Notes: a model not told the origin generated them from the sequence alone. A DNA stretch of 64,000 bases from Cesiribacter sp964504565 (GCA_964504565.1 CAZDEY010000009.1:62001-126000), one strand, 5' to 3'; positions 8,474 through 18,298 are shown, counted from the stretch's first letter. A program made the numbers and translations.

Positions 8474-11449
8474 TTAAAAACCAATATCAACACCAACGGT
8501 ATAAATACGAGGCACAGGATACTGATAGGTAGCAATATTATTGCTATCTTCTGGATCAAAGCCACTAAAATTAGTAAAGGTTAGCAAGTTCTGCGCCTGG
8601 CCGTATATCCTTACGCTTTTAAGAGGCGTTCTATTTAGAAGATTATTTTTTAGGTTATAACCAACCTGAAGATTACGTAGCCTCAGGAATGATCCGTCTT
8701 CCAAATCTTTGGAGCTAAATTCACGCTCGGTACCCAATCGCTGTATTTCAGTAATATCGCCAGGCTTTTGCCATATATTTAGCATAGCAGTGCTCAAATT
8801 AAATTGGGCAAAGTTTGGGTTTTCCTGAAAGAATGTTTGGTTATTGAATAATTGGTTACCATGTGCATAAGTAAAAAATGCTGAGATGGTTACACCATGA
8901 ACAACGAAAGTGTTATTAAAGCCTCCAAACCTTGGGGCTTCCCAGGTACCAAATGTAGTACGGTCATCATCACTGTAATTTGGGGTCAAATTGCCGTTTA
9001 AATCATAATAAAGCGGGTTACCAGTAGCAGGATCTACTCCACCCCACTTAACAACATAATGGGTACCTAACGGTAAACCTTCGCGAATGATGCCGGTACC
9101 TAGCTCAAATTCATCTTCTTGAAAGAGGTCTAAAACTTCATTTTGATTATAGGTGAAATTAAAGCTAGTGGTCCAACGGAAATTACGCTTTTCTATATTT
9201 ACAGTATTAAAACTTACCTCAATACCACGGTTACGCACCTCGCCAACATTCCGTAACAGACCAGAGAACCCGCTGGTTCTTGAAAGGTTGGTATTAATGA
9301 ATAAATCGGAGGTTATCGTATTATAAACATCAACAGTACCGGTTACTCTATCATTGAACAAGCCGTAGTCTACTCCTATATTTAAAGAATTTGATCGCTC
9401 CCATTGTAATTCTGGATTTTCAATCTGAACTGGTACAATACCCTGTACACCGTTGTAAGAAGAAGTTCCGTATAACCCTAACGATTGGAAATTACCTATT
9501 CCTTCTTGGTTGCCAGTTACGCCGTAGCTTGCTCTAAGTTTTAAAAAGCTTAAAGTATTATTCTGCGATAAAAAATCTTCATTAGTTACTATCCAACCAG
9601 CACCAATATTCCAGAATGTCCCCCAGCGATTAGCTGAACCAAAGCGTGAACTTGCGTCACGGCGAACACCAGCGGATAGCATATACTTATCGTCAAAAGC
9701 GTAATTTCCAGTAGCAAAATACGAAAGCAAGGCGTTGTCGGTATTATCACCAAATACCGATGGAATAAAGCCATTATCCGGCGAGCCAGGGGTAATACCT
9801 GCCGGAGACTGAAGCAGCTTTTCATTAAGGCCAAAACCGGTAAACCCAAATCGATTAAAGTTTCTATCCAATACCTCATTACCTACTAATATATCTATAT
9901 CATGGTTACTACCAATCGATTTGATATAATTTAAGGTAGTAGTTCCAATAAATGAAACCTCTCTAATTCTGGTTTCACCTAAAGAGCCTTGATTGCCTTG
10001 CACTGAGTTAGACCCAGCGAATGATCCAGGTCTGATAAGTCTGAAATATTCACGGTTAGCGAAGTCGACCCCCCACCTAGTACGAGCTGTAAGGCCGTCA
10101 AGAATATCATATTCGGCATATAAGCTACCTACGGTTTTTAATTCTTCGCGTTGGTTTTCTGTACCGAATAAGCGTTCGACGGCATTACCAGCTGCTCCTT
10201 GAACAAATTCTCCTGTTTCTGGGTCTCTAGGTCGTTCGTAGGGATTGGCCAGATAAACAAAGGCAAATGGGTTAGCTAAGGCAACTGCAGCCTCGGATTC
10301 AATATTATTAGCATCGGAATATCCCACTGTAGCATTAACTCCAAATCGCAAGTTTTCGGTAGCTTCATGGTCTATATTAAACCTACCGGTAATCCTCTCC
10401 AGATCAGACCGTAGTGATATACCTTCTTGGTAAAGGTAGTTACCCGATATATAAAAACGCGTTTTATCATTGCCGCCATTAGCGTTAATCTCATGCGATT
10501 GCAAACTACCGGTCCTAAAAATTTCATCTCGCCAATCGGTATTAATTTGACTTAATTCAGCAATTTGCTGTTCCTTAGCTTCCGGCGTCAGGTCACCATT
10601 GTCTAATATTTGGCCAACAGCCCCTCTAGCAATACCGTTTTGAAATAGAAATCGCTCAAATTTAATCTTCTCCGCAGTATTCATCATGTTAAAACGATCC
10701 TGAGTAGGAACCGACCAACCTTGTTGGAACCTATAATTGAATTGGGTACGTCCCACTTTACCCTTTTTAGAAGTTATTACCACAACCCCATTAGCAGCTC
10801 GTGAACCGTAAACCGCCGTACTAGAGGGGTCCTTCAGGATATTGATGCTAGCAAAATCGTTAGGATTTAATGAATTGAAAAAGTCAGGGTCAATAGGCAC
10901 ACCGTCAAGTATATATAGAGGATCATTACCCCCATTAATACTACCTGAGCCTCTTATTCGAACTGTAGCTCCTGCACCAGGCTGACCACTGCCAGCAGAA
11001 ACGTACACCCCAGGGGCTGTACCTTGAAGAAGTTGATCAACGCTAGGTAGGGGCACTTGTTCCAGTTGTTTTGCCTCTACTGTTGCTACTGAACCAGTAA
11101 GCTTTTCTTTAGTAGTTTGGGTATACCCAGTCACTACTACTGCATCAAGCTGTTCAATGTCTTCCATCAATTCTACGTCTATCTTAGTACGGTTACCTAC
11201 AGTCACCTCTTCTGAGTTGTAACCGTAGAAGGAAAACACTAGAATAGTTTGTGAATTCGGCACTTCCAAAGAGTAATTACCATCAATGTCGGTGGTAACC
11301 CCTTTGCTTGTCCCCTTAATCTGAACTGCAACCCCTGGTAAGCCTGAACTCTCTACTCCAGACGTTACCTTGCCTGAAACAGTTTGTTGAGCTACTGCCA
11401 TACCAACAGCTCCGAGCCATAAAAGGCTCATAAGTAAAATCCTCTTCAT
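8474..11449 (-). CDS. SusC/RagA-family TonB-dependent outer-membrane transporter 1
   Basis: 991 residues. Signal peptide MKRILLMSLLWLGAVGMAVA, then a carboxypeptidase-D-like regulatory domain (about 22-100, SGKVTSGVESSGLPGVAV), a TonB box (LDAVVVTGY), and the plug with GAGATVRIRGSGSINGG, PLYILDGVPID and TAVYGSRAANGVVVITSKKG. A long beta-barrel follows, ending in YTVGVDIGF with terminal Phe. It imports a substrate across the outer membrane with energy from TonB-ExbBD. First gene of operon 1. Its 5' end is almost identical in DNA to that of susC2 (see the finding on the shared leader). Confidence 0.96.
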   Translation of the reverse strand: MKRILLMSLLWLGAVGMAVAQQTVSGKVTSGVESSGLPGVAVQIKGTSKGVTTDIDGNYSLEVPNSQTILVFSFYGYNSEEVTVGNRTKIDVELMEDIEQLDAVVVTGYTQTTKEKLTGSVATVEAKQLEQVPLPSVDQLLQGTAPGVYVSAGSGQPGAGATVRIRGSGSINGGNDPLYILDGVPIDPDFFNSLNPNDFASINILKDPSSTAVYGSRAANGVVVITSKKGKVGRTQFNYRFQQGWSVPTQDRFNMMNTAEKIKFERFLFQNGIARGAVGQILDNGDLTPEAKEQQIAELSQINTDWRDEIFRTGSLQSHEINANGGNDKTRFYISGNYLYQEGISLRSDLERITGRFNIDHEATENLRFGVNATVGYSDANNIESEAAVALANPFAFVYLANPYERPRDPETGEFVQGAAGNAVERLFGTENQREELKTVGSLYAEYDILDGLTARTRWGVDFANREYFRLIRPGSFAGSNSVQGNQGSLGETRIREVSFIGTTTLNYIKSIGSNHDIDILVGNEVLDRNFNRFGFTGFGLNEKLLQSPAGITPGSPDNGFIPSVFGDNTDNALLSYFATGNYAFDDKYMLSAGVRRDASSRFGSANRWGTFWNIGAGWIVTNEDFLSQNNTLSFLKLRASYGVTGNQEGIGNFQSLGLYGTSSYNGVQGIVPVQIENPELQWERSNSLNIGVDYGLFNDRVTGTVDVYNTITSDLFINTNLSRTSGFSGLLRNVGEVRNRGIEVSFNTVNIEKRNFRWTTSFNFTYNQNEVLDLFQEDEFELGTGIIREGLPLGTHYVVKWGGVDPATGNPLYYDLNGNLTPNYSDDDRTTFGTWEAPRFGGFNNTFVVHGVTISAFFTYAHGNQLFNNQTFFQENPNFAQFNLSTAMLNIWQKPGDITEIQRLGTEREFSSKDLEDGSFLRLRNLQVGYNLKNNLLNRTPLKSVRIYGQAQNLLTFTNFSGFDPEDSNNIATYQYPVPRIYTVGVDIGF

Positions 11450-11482
11450 AGATAAAATTTGGTTAATGTATGTTTACCATCC

Positions 11483-11514
11483 TAAATGTAATTTAACTCT
11501 GACTTAACTCCAAA
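11483..11514 (-). promoter_or_regulatory. Putative promoter of SusCD operon 1
   Basis: On the minus strand TTTG (11511-11514) and TACATTTA (11483-11490) are 20 nt apart, close to the Bacteroidota consensus TTTG-N19..21-TAnnTTTG; the last base of the -7 box deviates. It lies about 35 nt upstream of the susC1 start. Confidence 0.4.
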
Positions 11515-11980
11515 TTAGGTATCAAATTTTCTTTAAGATTTTATATTTTATTCTGTATGATTTAATTTGACACTAAATTATGTTGTAATAGAGGATTTTT
11601 TTTGATTATACCACATCTGTTACTTTGGTAGAGCTCCCTTAAGGCAAAGTATCCTGTTAAAACTCTTGTTATTTATCGGCGGAGGACAGTACAGCATTTT
11701 CTTCTTTACCCAACTCTAATTTTTCTAATGTTTGATAAGAATAGATTGGCAAAGGTCAAATTCGTAATTATTAGCTTAGTTAAATACAAAAAATGAAGTT
11801 TGCATGTCAGTTTAGTAATGATAGTTCTTACATCAAACATAGCATTGTAAGTAGCATTGGTAAGCTGAACGCGGAAGGATTGAAATACTGGTGCCTGGGA
11901 TAACTTGTAGTACTAGCAAACCAAATCTAGAATATTTTGCTGTAAAGACCTTACTGATTTAGGTATGTATTGAACCAGTA
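11515..11980. other. Gene-free stretch with no recognisable content
   Basis: I see no open frame with coding character, no RNA gene and no strong hairpin here. It separates the operon 1 promoter from IS1 remnant B and may be further decayed mobile DNA. Confidence 0.4.
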
Positions 11981-12360
11981 CTAGTTAAACAGTATCGTCG
12001 AGACTTTAATATCTAACAGATGTAAGCTGGCAAGACTCCAGCGTAGTTTTTTCTTTATCGCATTTTCAGTGCCTAAATCTTGCGGCATATGCTGGCAGCG
12101 TTGCCGGGCAAAACGTGATAGCGAGGTGAGACTCACACGCCAAATCCTACAAATGCCACGCAGGCTGATCCTTTCTCGTAAGGCACGTTCAATCGACTTA
12201 CACTTTTCCTTAATAATATGATGAGTCAAATTTAAGACAAACTGCCTACACACCAGTGATTATTAGCTTTTCCAATCTTGCTGGTGAAGCAGGTTGGAAA
12301 CTAGCCGTCCGCCAACATAGTATGTGTTTTAAATTTAGTCTTTTAAAACTTACGGAAAAA
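11981..12360 (-). mobile_element. Decayed IS1-family transposase remnant B
   Basis: A 90-codon open stretch (11981-12253) reads like the N-terminal part of an IS1-type transposase. It contains CRQFVLNLTHHIIK, RALRERISLRGICR and VSLTSL, equivalent to the family's C-RQFV, LLLERISLRGICR, VSLTWL helix-turn-helix region. It is followed by LRWSLASLHLLDI, which parallels RWSLANIQLGEI in remnant A and then fails. Both remnants are on the minus strand. The 22-nt motif at 12339-12360 is shared with 1229-1250. No full transposase exists, so this copy is dead. Confidence 0.72.
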
Positions 12361-12524
12361 CACCCTGCTTCTTTACTTATTTAGCCGTACTCAACCTTAC
12401 AGCTGATACACTACCAAAAATAACACTGTAATAGGCATCGTATCCGATATTTGTGTCAGAGAACATTTACATACAAGGCATACATCAATAAAGTTTCAGC
12501 AATAGATATCCAAAATTTGTGAGA

Positions 12525-12588
12525 TTTAGTTAAATAATATGAAAGCCTTAGTTGATTTCAACTAAGGCTTTCATATTATTTAACTAAA
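12525..12588 (-). terminator. Terminator with a 31-bp perfect inverted repeat
   Basis: Arms 12525-12555 and 12558-12588 are perfect reverse complements around a TT centre. The core GCCTTAGTTGA is followed on the minus strand by a U-rich arm. It lies 19 nt after the stop of the operon 2 lipoprotein, where termination is expected. Confidence 0.75.
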
Positions 12589-12607
12589 AGTATATACGAG
12601 CCTATTC

Positions 12608-13411
12608 TTAATTTTTTGTTAAAGTTGCGGTACCCGTATCACCAAAACCATTAGACCATGTGAAAGTGATCTCGCCAGTAGTAGAATCGTATGTTCCTGA
12701 ACCAGTTATTGCGGATCCATATGGTTCAGTTCCTGAAAAAGTTAGCGAATTACAAACATCAGTAATTGTAGCGACAACTCCTCCTGAGAAACCGTAACAC
12801 CCTCCATACCATGATGTATATAAACCAGCGGAAACATCGGATATTTCATAGACACCATCTCCCTTACTAGTTATAGATACTTGACCAGATAGATCATTTA
12901 CAGGATTAGGATCAGGACATGGGTCAGTGGAAGATCCTGAGGTAATCGAGCTGTAAGTACCAACTGGTATGTTAGAAGAACAGGCAACATTAACTGATTG
13001 AAATGTTCCTGCCCTATATGCTATACCATCCAAATAAGTAAGAAAAGTATAAGTAAAATTATCACCAGCTTCTAACTCATCCAAATCTACCATAGCAACA
13101 TTACTAGCTTCAGTTAGAGTTATGGAAACCTGACCAGGCAGTGTTTCTATAGTTTTCACCAATTTAGGTTCACCACCATTATAGGATTGGTAAACCTCAA
13201 CTTTCTCTACGGTACCCTCACCTTCAACATCAACCTCAAAGGTTGCATTTGCTGTAGGAATATTTAAAATATCATAGAATCCTGAAGTTGTACTTGCTAT
13301 AAAAGGCGTGCTAACTGAACGCGAAACCTCCGGGGTAGGGTCGTCCTCATTAATACAACCAGCAATAAAGAAGGTAAAACAAAATAAGAATATATAATTA
13401 ATTTTATTCAT
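12608..13411 (-). CDS. Lipoprotein of SusCD operon 2
   Basis: The start at 13411 is chosen because it gives a lipoprotein signal (MNKINYIFLFCFTFFIAGCI) and avoids overlap with susD2, which ends 16 nt upstream; longer reading frames begin inside susD2. The product has 267 residues. An N-terminal beta domain (about 25-140) is followed by a Cys-containing module (VACSSNIPVGTYSSIT) and repeated DGVYEISD/SGTYDSTTGEITFTW strands. This resembles the lipoprotein at 24285-25136 in layout: both have VACxxx-GTY(S) at the domain border. Likely a surface substrate-binding accessory of SusCD2. Ligand unknown. Confidence 0.8.
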   Translation of the reverse strand: MNKINYIFLFCFTFFIAGCINEDDPTPEVSRSVSTPFIASTTSGFYDILNIPTANATFEVDVEGEGTVEKVEVYQSYNGGEPKLVKTIETLPGQVSITLTEASNVAMVDLDELEAGDNFTYTFLTYLDGIAYRAGTFQSVNVACSSNIPVGTYSSITSGSSTDPCPDPNPVNDLSGQVSITSKGDGVYEISDVSAGLYTSWYGGCYGFSGGVVATITDVCNSLTFSGTEPYGSAITGSGTYDSTTGEITFTWSNGFGDTGTATLTKN

Positions 13412-13427
13412 GATAATACAGATTAAA

Positions 13428-14909
13428 TTATTCAGAAAGATCATCCCACCAAACTCCATTACTTGGCTGTACGCTTGGTACATTTTCCTTATTATTATCA
13501 ATCTCACTTTGAGGATAAGGAAAACGTCTAGGAATTTCACCGTTAGGATTTGTCAGGTTAGGATGATCAGTTCTACGGTAGAAAGCGTAAGCTTCAATAG
13601 ATTGGTAAGGATAAAGGCTGATATAGTTTTGATCCCAAATATCCTCATCAGTTAGACTTCCGGCAGCCGGACTAACATCAGCTACGTAAGAATCAACCAA
13701 ATCTTCTATAGTAATGGTTTCATCTACGTCTTCTGTTTCTGGATCGTCTTCAACTACAATAAAACTTAGAGAAAGTTTACCATATTGAAGTTGGCGCACC
13801 ATAGCCGCTCTAGTTCCTGCATCTAAGGCCGTTTTAGCATCCTCATTTTGTCCTAAACTTAAATATGCCTCTGCCATATCAAACATTAATTGATCATAGG
13901 TATAGAAAGGTATTGGTGCATCGGCAGTAACGTAATCATACATTTTGGTATATAAATCACCACCTTGATCTAATTCAGCACTTCCATTGGGTGCAGGTGT
14001 ACTATCAAATCCTTCGTCAAAAAAAACAAATCCTCGAGGATCTATATTTCCCAAGCCAGTAACAAGATTGAAGAAAGACTCGCTAACTGCAAAATGAGTG
14101 CGGTCATTTGCTTCCTGATACCAAGGGTTTTCGTTAGTAGCACCTTCTCCAAAGGCTGCAAATACGAACCCTTCTGAGCCATTAGCAAAAGATTTTAAAC
14201 CAGCGTCAATAACTTCTTGAGCATCATAAGCCGAAGTATTTTTTAGACGAGTAATGAATTGCACTTTAAGGCCATAAGCTGTTTTCAGCCATAAATCAGT
14301 ATTACCGCGAAAAATTAAATCTTCACTACCAATAGTACCTACTGACTCACCATTTTCAAGTAAATCAATGGCATCATCTAACATAGCTATAATTCCGTTT
14401 TCACCAGTATATATTGCTTCTTGGTTATCATAAATAGGCTTACGGTTATCAAACCCTTGAGTAGCTTGCGCATATGGTACTTTACCCCAGCTGTCGGTAA
14501 CTATACTATAAGTATAAGCTTGCAATACCTTAACTGCAGCCAGGTAATCAGTATTACCGTTAGCTTCAGCCTTTTCTGCCATTACTCTTAGGTTTTTAAG
14601 CGCGTCAGCGTAGGCTGAAACCCAAGTGTTGTTTACCAAACTGGAAGTGTAAACAAACCTATCGGCAGCATGAAGCTGAGCGTGCACGCCCGTTACTAAC
14701 TGGGACCAAACTGCCGCGTAAAGAGACATATCCCCGCCAACAATTGAATAGGCCAGTTCAGTTTCTACCAGAGGCATAATTAAATTGACAGGAGCATCTA
14801 CCGGGTTGTTCGGGTTGGTATTTATCTCATCCAGCTTATCTTCACTGCAAGAGATTGCTGTGCTACCTAAGATGCATCCAGTTAGCAGATATTTATATAA
14901 TTTATTCAT
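13428..14909 (-). CDS. SusD-like surface lipoprotein 2 (SusD/RagB type 2)
   Basis: 493 residues with lipobox (STAISCSEDK) and the type-2 SusD start DEINTNPNNPVDAP. The helical core includes LKNLRVMAEKA and VLQAYTYSIVTDSWGKVPYA, and the C-terminus has RRTDHPNLTNPNGEIPRRFPYP followed by PSNGVWWDD. It belongs to the second SusD subfamily (Pfam SusD-like 2), as does SusD3. It lies 13 nt downstream of susC2 and should form the lid of that transporter. Confidence 0.94.
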   Translation of the reverse strand: MNKLYKYLLTGCILGSTAISCSEDKLDEINTNPNNPVDAPVNLIMPLVETELAYSIVGGDMSLYAAVWSQLVTGVHAQLHAADRFVYTSSLVNNTWVSAYADALKNLRVMAEKAEANGNTDYLAAVKVLQAYTYSIVTDSWGKVPYAQATQGFDNRKPIYDNQEAIYTGENGIIAMLDDAIDLLENGESVGTIGSEDLIFRGNTDLWLKTAYGLKVQFITRLKNTSAYDAQEVIDAGLKSFANGSEGFVFAAFGEGATNENPWYQEANDRTHFAVSESFFNLVTGLGNIDPRGFVFFDEGFDSTPAPNGSAELDQGGDLYTKMYDYVTADAPIPFYTYDQLMFDMAEAYLSLGQNEDAKTALDAGTRAAMVRQLQYGKLSLSFIVVEDDPETEDVDETITIEDLVDSYVADVSPAAGSLTDEDIWDQNYISLYPYQSIEAYAFYRRTDHPNLTNPNGEIPRRFPYPQSEIDNNKENVPSVQPSNGVWWDDLSE

Positions 14910-14922
14910 CTTTATTCAATAA

Positions 14923-17900
14923 TTAAAAGGTCACTTTTATACCACCACCAAAACTTCTGGTCTGAGGCAGGTTCACATATTCTAACCCTTGGAAGTTACT
15001 AGCACCACCTACTGAGGTTTCCGGGTCAAAGTTAGGATAATCAGTTCGTAGAGCTAGGTTTCTGCCTAGTAAGTATACAGAAGCATTACGTATAAAACCA
15101 CCGTTAAATATAGAGGTTGGTAAATTGTAGCTAATGCGGGCCTCACGTAACCTCACAAAAGAAGTAGAGTACACATTAGATTCATCGATTGCATCAAGCA
15201 CTGTATTCCAGTAACGCTGGCCCTTTTGAATTGCAATGTCATTATTGCCCTCGTTTATAAAATTACCGTCATCATCAATATAACCTTTAGTTGCATCTAA
15301 CACCACTGGGGTTTCTCTATCCTCGGTTACTATATCCATTCCGTAAAGCTTTTGTAGTCTAGTGTTACCAGCATAAGCCTGGCCTCCGGATTGCCAGTCA
15401 ACCTGAGCTGATAGGGTTATGCCCTTATAGCTGAATGAATTATTAAAGCCCAGTATAAAATCAGGGTTTACCTGACCAATTTCACCAAGTTCTGGGTCAG
15501 CAATTGGCATACCATAATCTGGGTTTACTACACCGTCAATAAACTGTCGGCTATCTACTACAATATTGCCGGCATCATCACGTAGGTAACGGCTACCGAA
15601 AATAATTGGGTATTGAGAACCTGCTTGCGCTCTAATGTTCGGCTCAGTAAATCCACCTAGGAATATATTGTCTACACCATCAGCAAGGGAAACAACTTCA
15701 TTATCAATACTAGTAATGTTAGCCGTGAAATCCCAAGTGAAGCCATCTTGACCACCAGACAATGGAGTAGCATTAAGGGTAATTTCCCAACCATCACTAT
15801 TTAATTCGCCCGCATTACGTAGTTCAGAAGTATAACCGGAAGAAGGAGCTACCGGTACAGCAAATATCTGATCTACTGTACTAGCGTTAAAGTAATTGAC
15901 ATCTAAACCAACTCGATTTTTATAAAGCTGAACCTGAAAACCAGCTTCCCAGGTAACTGTATTCTGAGGAACCAGATCTGGACTGAAAAGAGTGTTACTT
16001 AACTGGAAGGCGGTTACTTCATTAAATGGAAATTCAATACCATCATTGGTGAAACCCGTAGCAACTCCTGCACCTACAAATGGTATTTGAGTTGAATATG
16101 CCGGACCAGCCTGGCCTACTTCAGCATAAGAACCTCTTAGTTTTAAGAAGCTAACTGGAGAGCTGGAAGAGAAGTCAAGCATATCGGACACTACCAACCC
16201 TAAGCCGATTGACGGATAAAAGAAGGTTCTGTTGTCACGAGGCATATTAGATACATAGTCCTGACGACCACTGGCGGTTAGGAACAAGAAATCTTTATAA
16301 TCGATAGTTGCATTAGCGAAGAAACCTACTGTTCTGGTATTTAGGATGCTATTTGCAACTTGCTGATTGGTAGTATTACTCATGTTGCGGAAACCACCAA
16401 TGGTAATTCCGGTACCTGTAGTACTTTGAAAATCAGTATTAATATTTATTATTTCGTTACCTACCAAAAGGTTGGTTCTAAAATTACCAAATTGCTTATC
16501 GAAGGTTAAATTAAGGTTTGAGTTAACCTGACGGTATAAGTACTTAGCATCGTAAATTTGACCCCCAGAGGGTATAGCAGTACCCCGACCACCAGTAAAA
16601 CCTGAGCCAAGTTCGTAAACCTCCTTACGATTCTCAGTGAACGCGTCAGTACCAATTCGGTAATTGGCAGTCAACCATTCGAAAGGTTTGTAATTAAGAA
16701 AAGCATTACCGAAAACCCGGGTTACTTCTTCACCGAACTCATTATTTGCTAAGCTCCAACGTGGATTATCCATAGTTCCACGATAGTGGATCTGACGATA
16801 AGGGTTTTCTTCGGTTGCGAAGGGAGTGCCCCAAAGGTCATAACTTCTAGGTGCCCAATAGGTAGTAAACAAAACATTAGAAAGGTTACTACCACCAGCT
16901 AGTTTGTCTATTGAAGTATTCACAAAGTTAGCGGATGCACCAGAAGTAAGTTTATCGGTAACGTTAAATTCACCTCTAATTTTCATGTTAATACGTTCCA
17001 TTCCAGTGGTTGGAATAACACCATTTTGGTCAGTATATCCTACACCGAAAGCGTAGGAAGCAGCATCTCCGGCTCCGGCTATATCTAAATTTGTAGTTGA
17101 CAGATGGCCAGTTTGGAATAAAGGATCTACGTTGTCGTAAACCTGAGGGGTCACCTCTTCGCCAACGTTATTAATATATGTGCCGTTTCCAGTAGCAAAT
17201 GGATTAACCGCAGGATCAGCTAGGTTTGTAATTCTAGGTCCCCAAGATGTTGACGCTGTTCTACTAAAGTTTCCACCACTACCTTGAGCGTATGTAGACT
17301 GTAGATCAGGTAATCTGGATACTCTATCTACCATATAATCCTGACTGAAAGTAACCTGGGCTTTTCTGTTAAGGTTTTTACCACTTTTAGTGGTTATTAG
17401 CACTACGCCATTTGAGGCCCGTAAACCGTATAATGCTGCTGCGGTTGGTCCTTTAAGTACAGAAATTGAGGCAATATCATTTGGGTTAATATCTAGCGAA
17501 CGACTAGAGTAATCTACCCCACTTACTCCACCTGATGTTGAAGCAGTGCTTTCAATTGGCATACCATCCACAACGAAAAGCGGTTGGTTATTGCCAGTCA
17601 ACGAGTTACTTCCCCGTACTCTGATTAAAGAAGATGAACCAGGCATACCACTACTTTGGTTTACCTGCACACCAGCTACTTTGCCTTGTAAGGCATTAAC
17701 AGTATTTGGAGTACCAGCTTCTTGTATCTTAGTACCTTCTACTTCTTGCACAGAATAGCTTAGCGCCTTCTTTTCCCTTTCAATACCAAAAGCAGTAACT
17801 ACAACTTCACCCAATTGCTCAATATCTTCAGCTAACTGAATGTTAATGATAGTTTGGTTGCCGACAGTTACGGTTTCGGTATTGTAACCGATAAATCTAA

Positions 17901-18114
17901 ACTCAAGCACGCTGGCGGCTGATGGTACATTTAAGGAATACTGTCCATCAATGTTAGTAGTAGTACCTTGACCGGTACCTTGCACTCTAACTGATACCCC
18001 TGGCAAGGCCTCTCCTCCCAAGGAACTAGTTACCGTGCCGGTAACTGTTTGTTGAGCCGAGGCTACGCCTAAAGCTCCGAGCCATAAAAGGCTCATGAGT
18101 AAAATCCTCTTCAT
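14923..18114 (-). CDS. SusC/RagA-family TonB-dependent outer-membrane transporter 2
   Basis: 1063 residues. Signal peptide MKRILLMSLLWLGALGVASA, regulatory-like domain (TGTVTSSLGGEALPGVSV), TonB box (LGEVVVTAFGIERE), plug (LIRVRGSNSLTGNNQPLFVVDG, AALYGLRASNGVVLITTKSG), and a barrel ending FGGGIKVTF. The KKALSYSVQEV segment after the TonB box marks the same SusC subfamily as SusC3. First gene of operon 2. Its first 60 nt and leader match susC1 nearly base for base. Confidence 0.96.
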   Translation of the reverse strand: MKRILLMSLLWLGALGVASAQQTVTGTVTSSLGGEALPGVSVRVQGTGQGTTTNIDGQYSLNVPSAASVLEFRFIGYNTETVTVGNQTIINIQLAEDIEQLGEVVVTAFGIEREKKALSYSVQEVEGTKIQEAGTPNTVNALQGKVAGVQVNQSSGMPGSSSLIRVRGSNSLTGNNQPLFVVDGMPIESTASTSGGVSGVDYSSRSLDINPNDIASISVLKGPTAAALYGLRASNGVVLITTKSGKNLNRKAQVTFSQDYMVDRVSRLPDLQSTYAQGSGGNFSRTASTSWGPRITNLADPAVNPFATGNGTYINNVGEEVTPQVYDNVDPLFQTGHLSTTNLDIAGAGDAASYAFGVGYTDQNGVIPTTGMERINMKIRGEFNVTDKLTSGASANFVNTSIDKLAGGSNLSNVLFTTYWAPRSYDLWGTPFATEENPYRQIHYRGTMDNPRWSLANNEFGEEVTRVFGNAFLNYKPFEWLTANYRIGTDAFTENRKEVYELGSGFTGGRGTAIPSGGQIYDAKYLYRQVNSNLNLTFDKQFGNFRTNLLVGNEIININTDFQSTTGTGITIGGFRNMSNTTNQQVANSILNTRTVGFFANATIDYKDFLFLTASGRQDYVSNMPRDNRTFFYPSIGLGLVVSDMLDFSSSSPVSFLKLRGSYAEVGQAGPAYSTQIPFVGAGVATGFTNDGIEFPFNEVTAFQLSNTLFSPDLVPQNTVTWEAGFQVQLYKNRVGLDVNYFNASTVDQIFAVPVAPSSGYTSELRNAGELNSDGWEITLNATPLSGGQDGFTWDFTANITSIDNEVVSLADGVDNIFLGGFTEPNIRAQAGSQYPIIFGSRYLRDDAGNIVVDSRQFIDGVVNPDYGMPIADPELGEIGQVNPDFILGFNNSFSYKGITLSAQVDWQSGGQAYAGNTRLQKLYGMDIVTEDRETPVVLDATKGYIDDDGNFINEGNNDIAIQKGQRYWNTVLDAIDESNVYSTSFVRLREARISYNLPTSIFNGGFIRNASVYLLGRNLALRTDYPNFDPETSVGGASNFQGLEYVNLPQTRSFGGGIKVTF

Positions 18115-18148
18115 AGATAAAATTTGGTTAATAATTTAGTTCACCACC

Positions 18149-18179
18149 CAATTATAATATGCAATTGCAACAATTCCAA
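18149..18179 (-). promoter_or_regulatory. Putative promoter of SusCD operon 2
   Basis: Minus strand TTG (18177-18179), 20-nt spacer, TATAATTG (18149-18156), one base off TAnnTTTG. Same spacing as the putative susC1 promoter, and both have GGA-like bases directly after the TTG. Confidence 0.45.
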
Positions 18180-18253
18180 CGAAAAAATTACATTCGCTTA
18201 TTATTTATTTGACACATCCAATTACCTAAAAGTTGGTATAGGTTCTGTAAAAT

Positions 18254-18285
18254 AAAAAGAGGGAGGCATTAGCCTCCCTCTTTTT
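18254..18285 (-). terminator. Strong bidirectional terminator
   Basis: A 14-bp perfect stem (18254-18267 and 18272-18285) made of A-run, GAGGGAGGC and its complement, loop ATTA. It lies 13 nt after the stop of the BNR protein gene and between that gene and operon 2's promoter. Confidence 0.92.
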
Positions 18286-18298
18286 AACTCTAACTTAG

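Noticed and set aside
12608..13540. Longer N-terminus for the operon 2 lipoprotein
   Set aside because: The extra 43 codons lie inside susD2 and lack a signal; the lipobox start at 13411 is clearly better.
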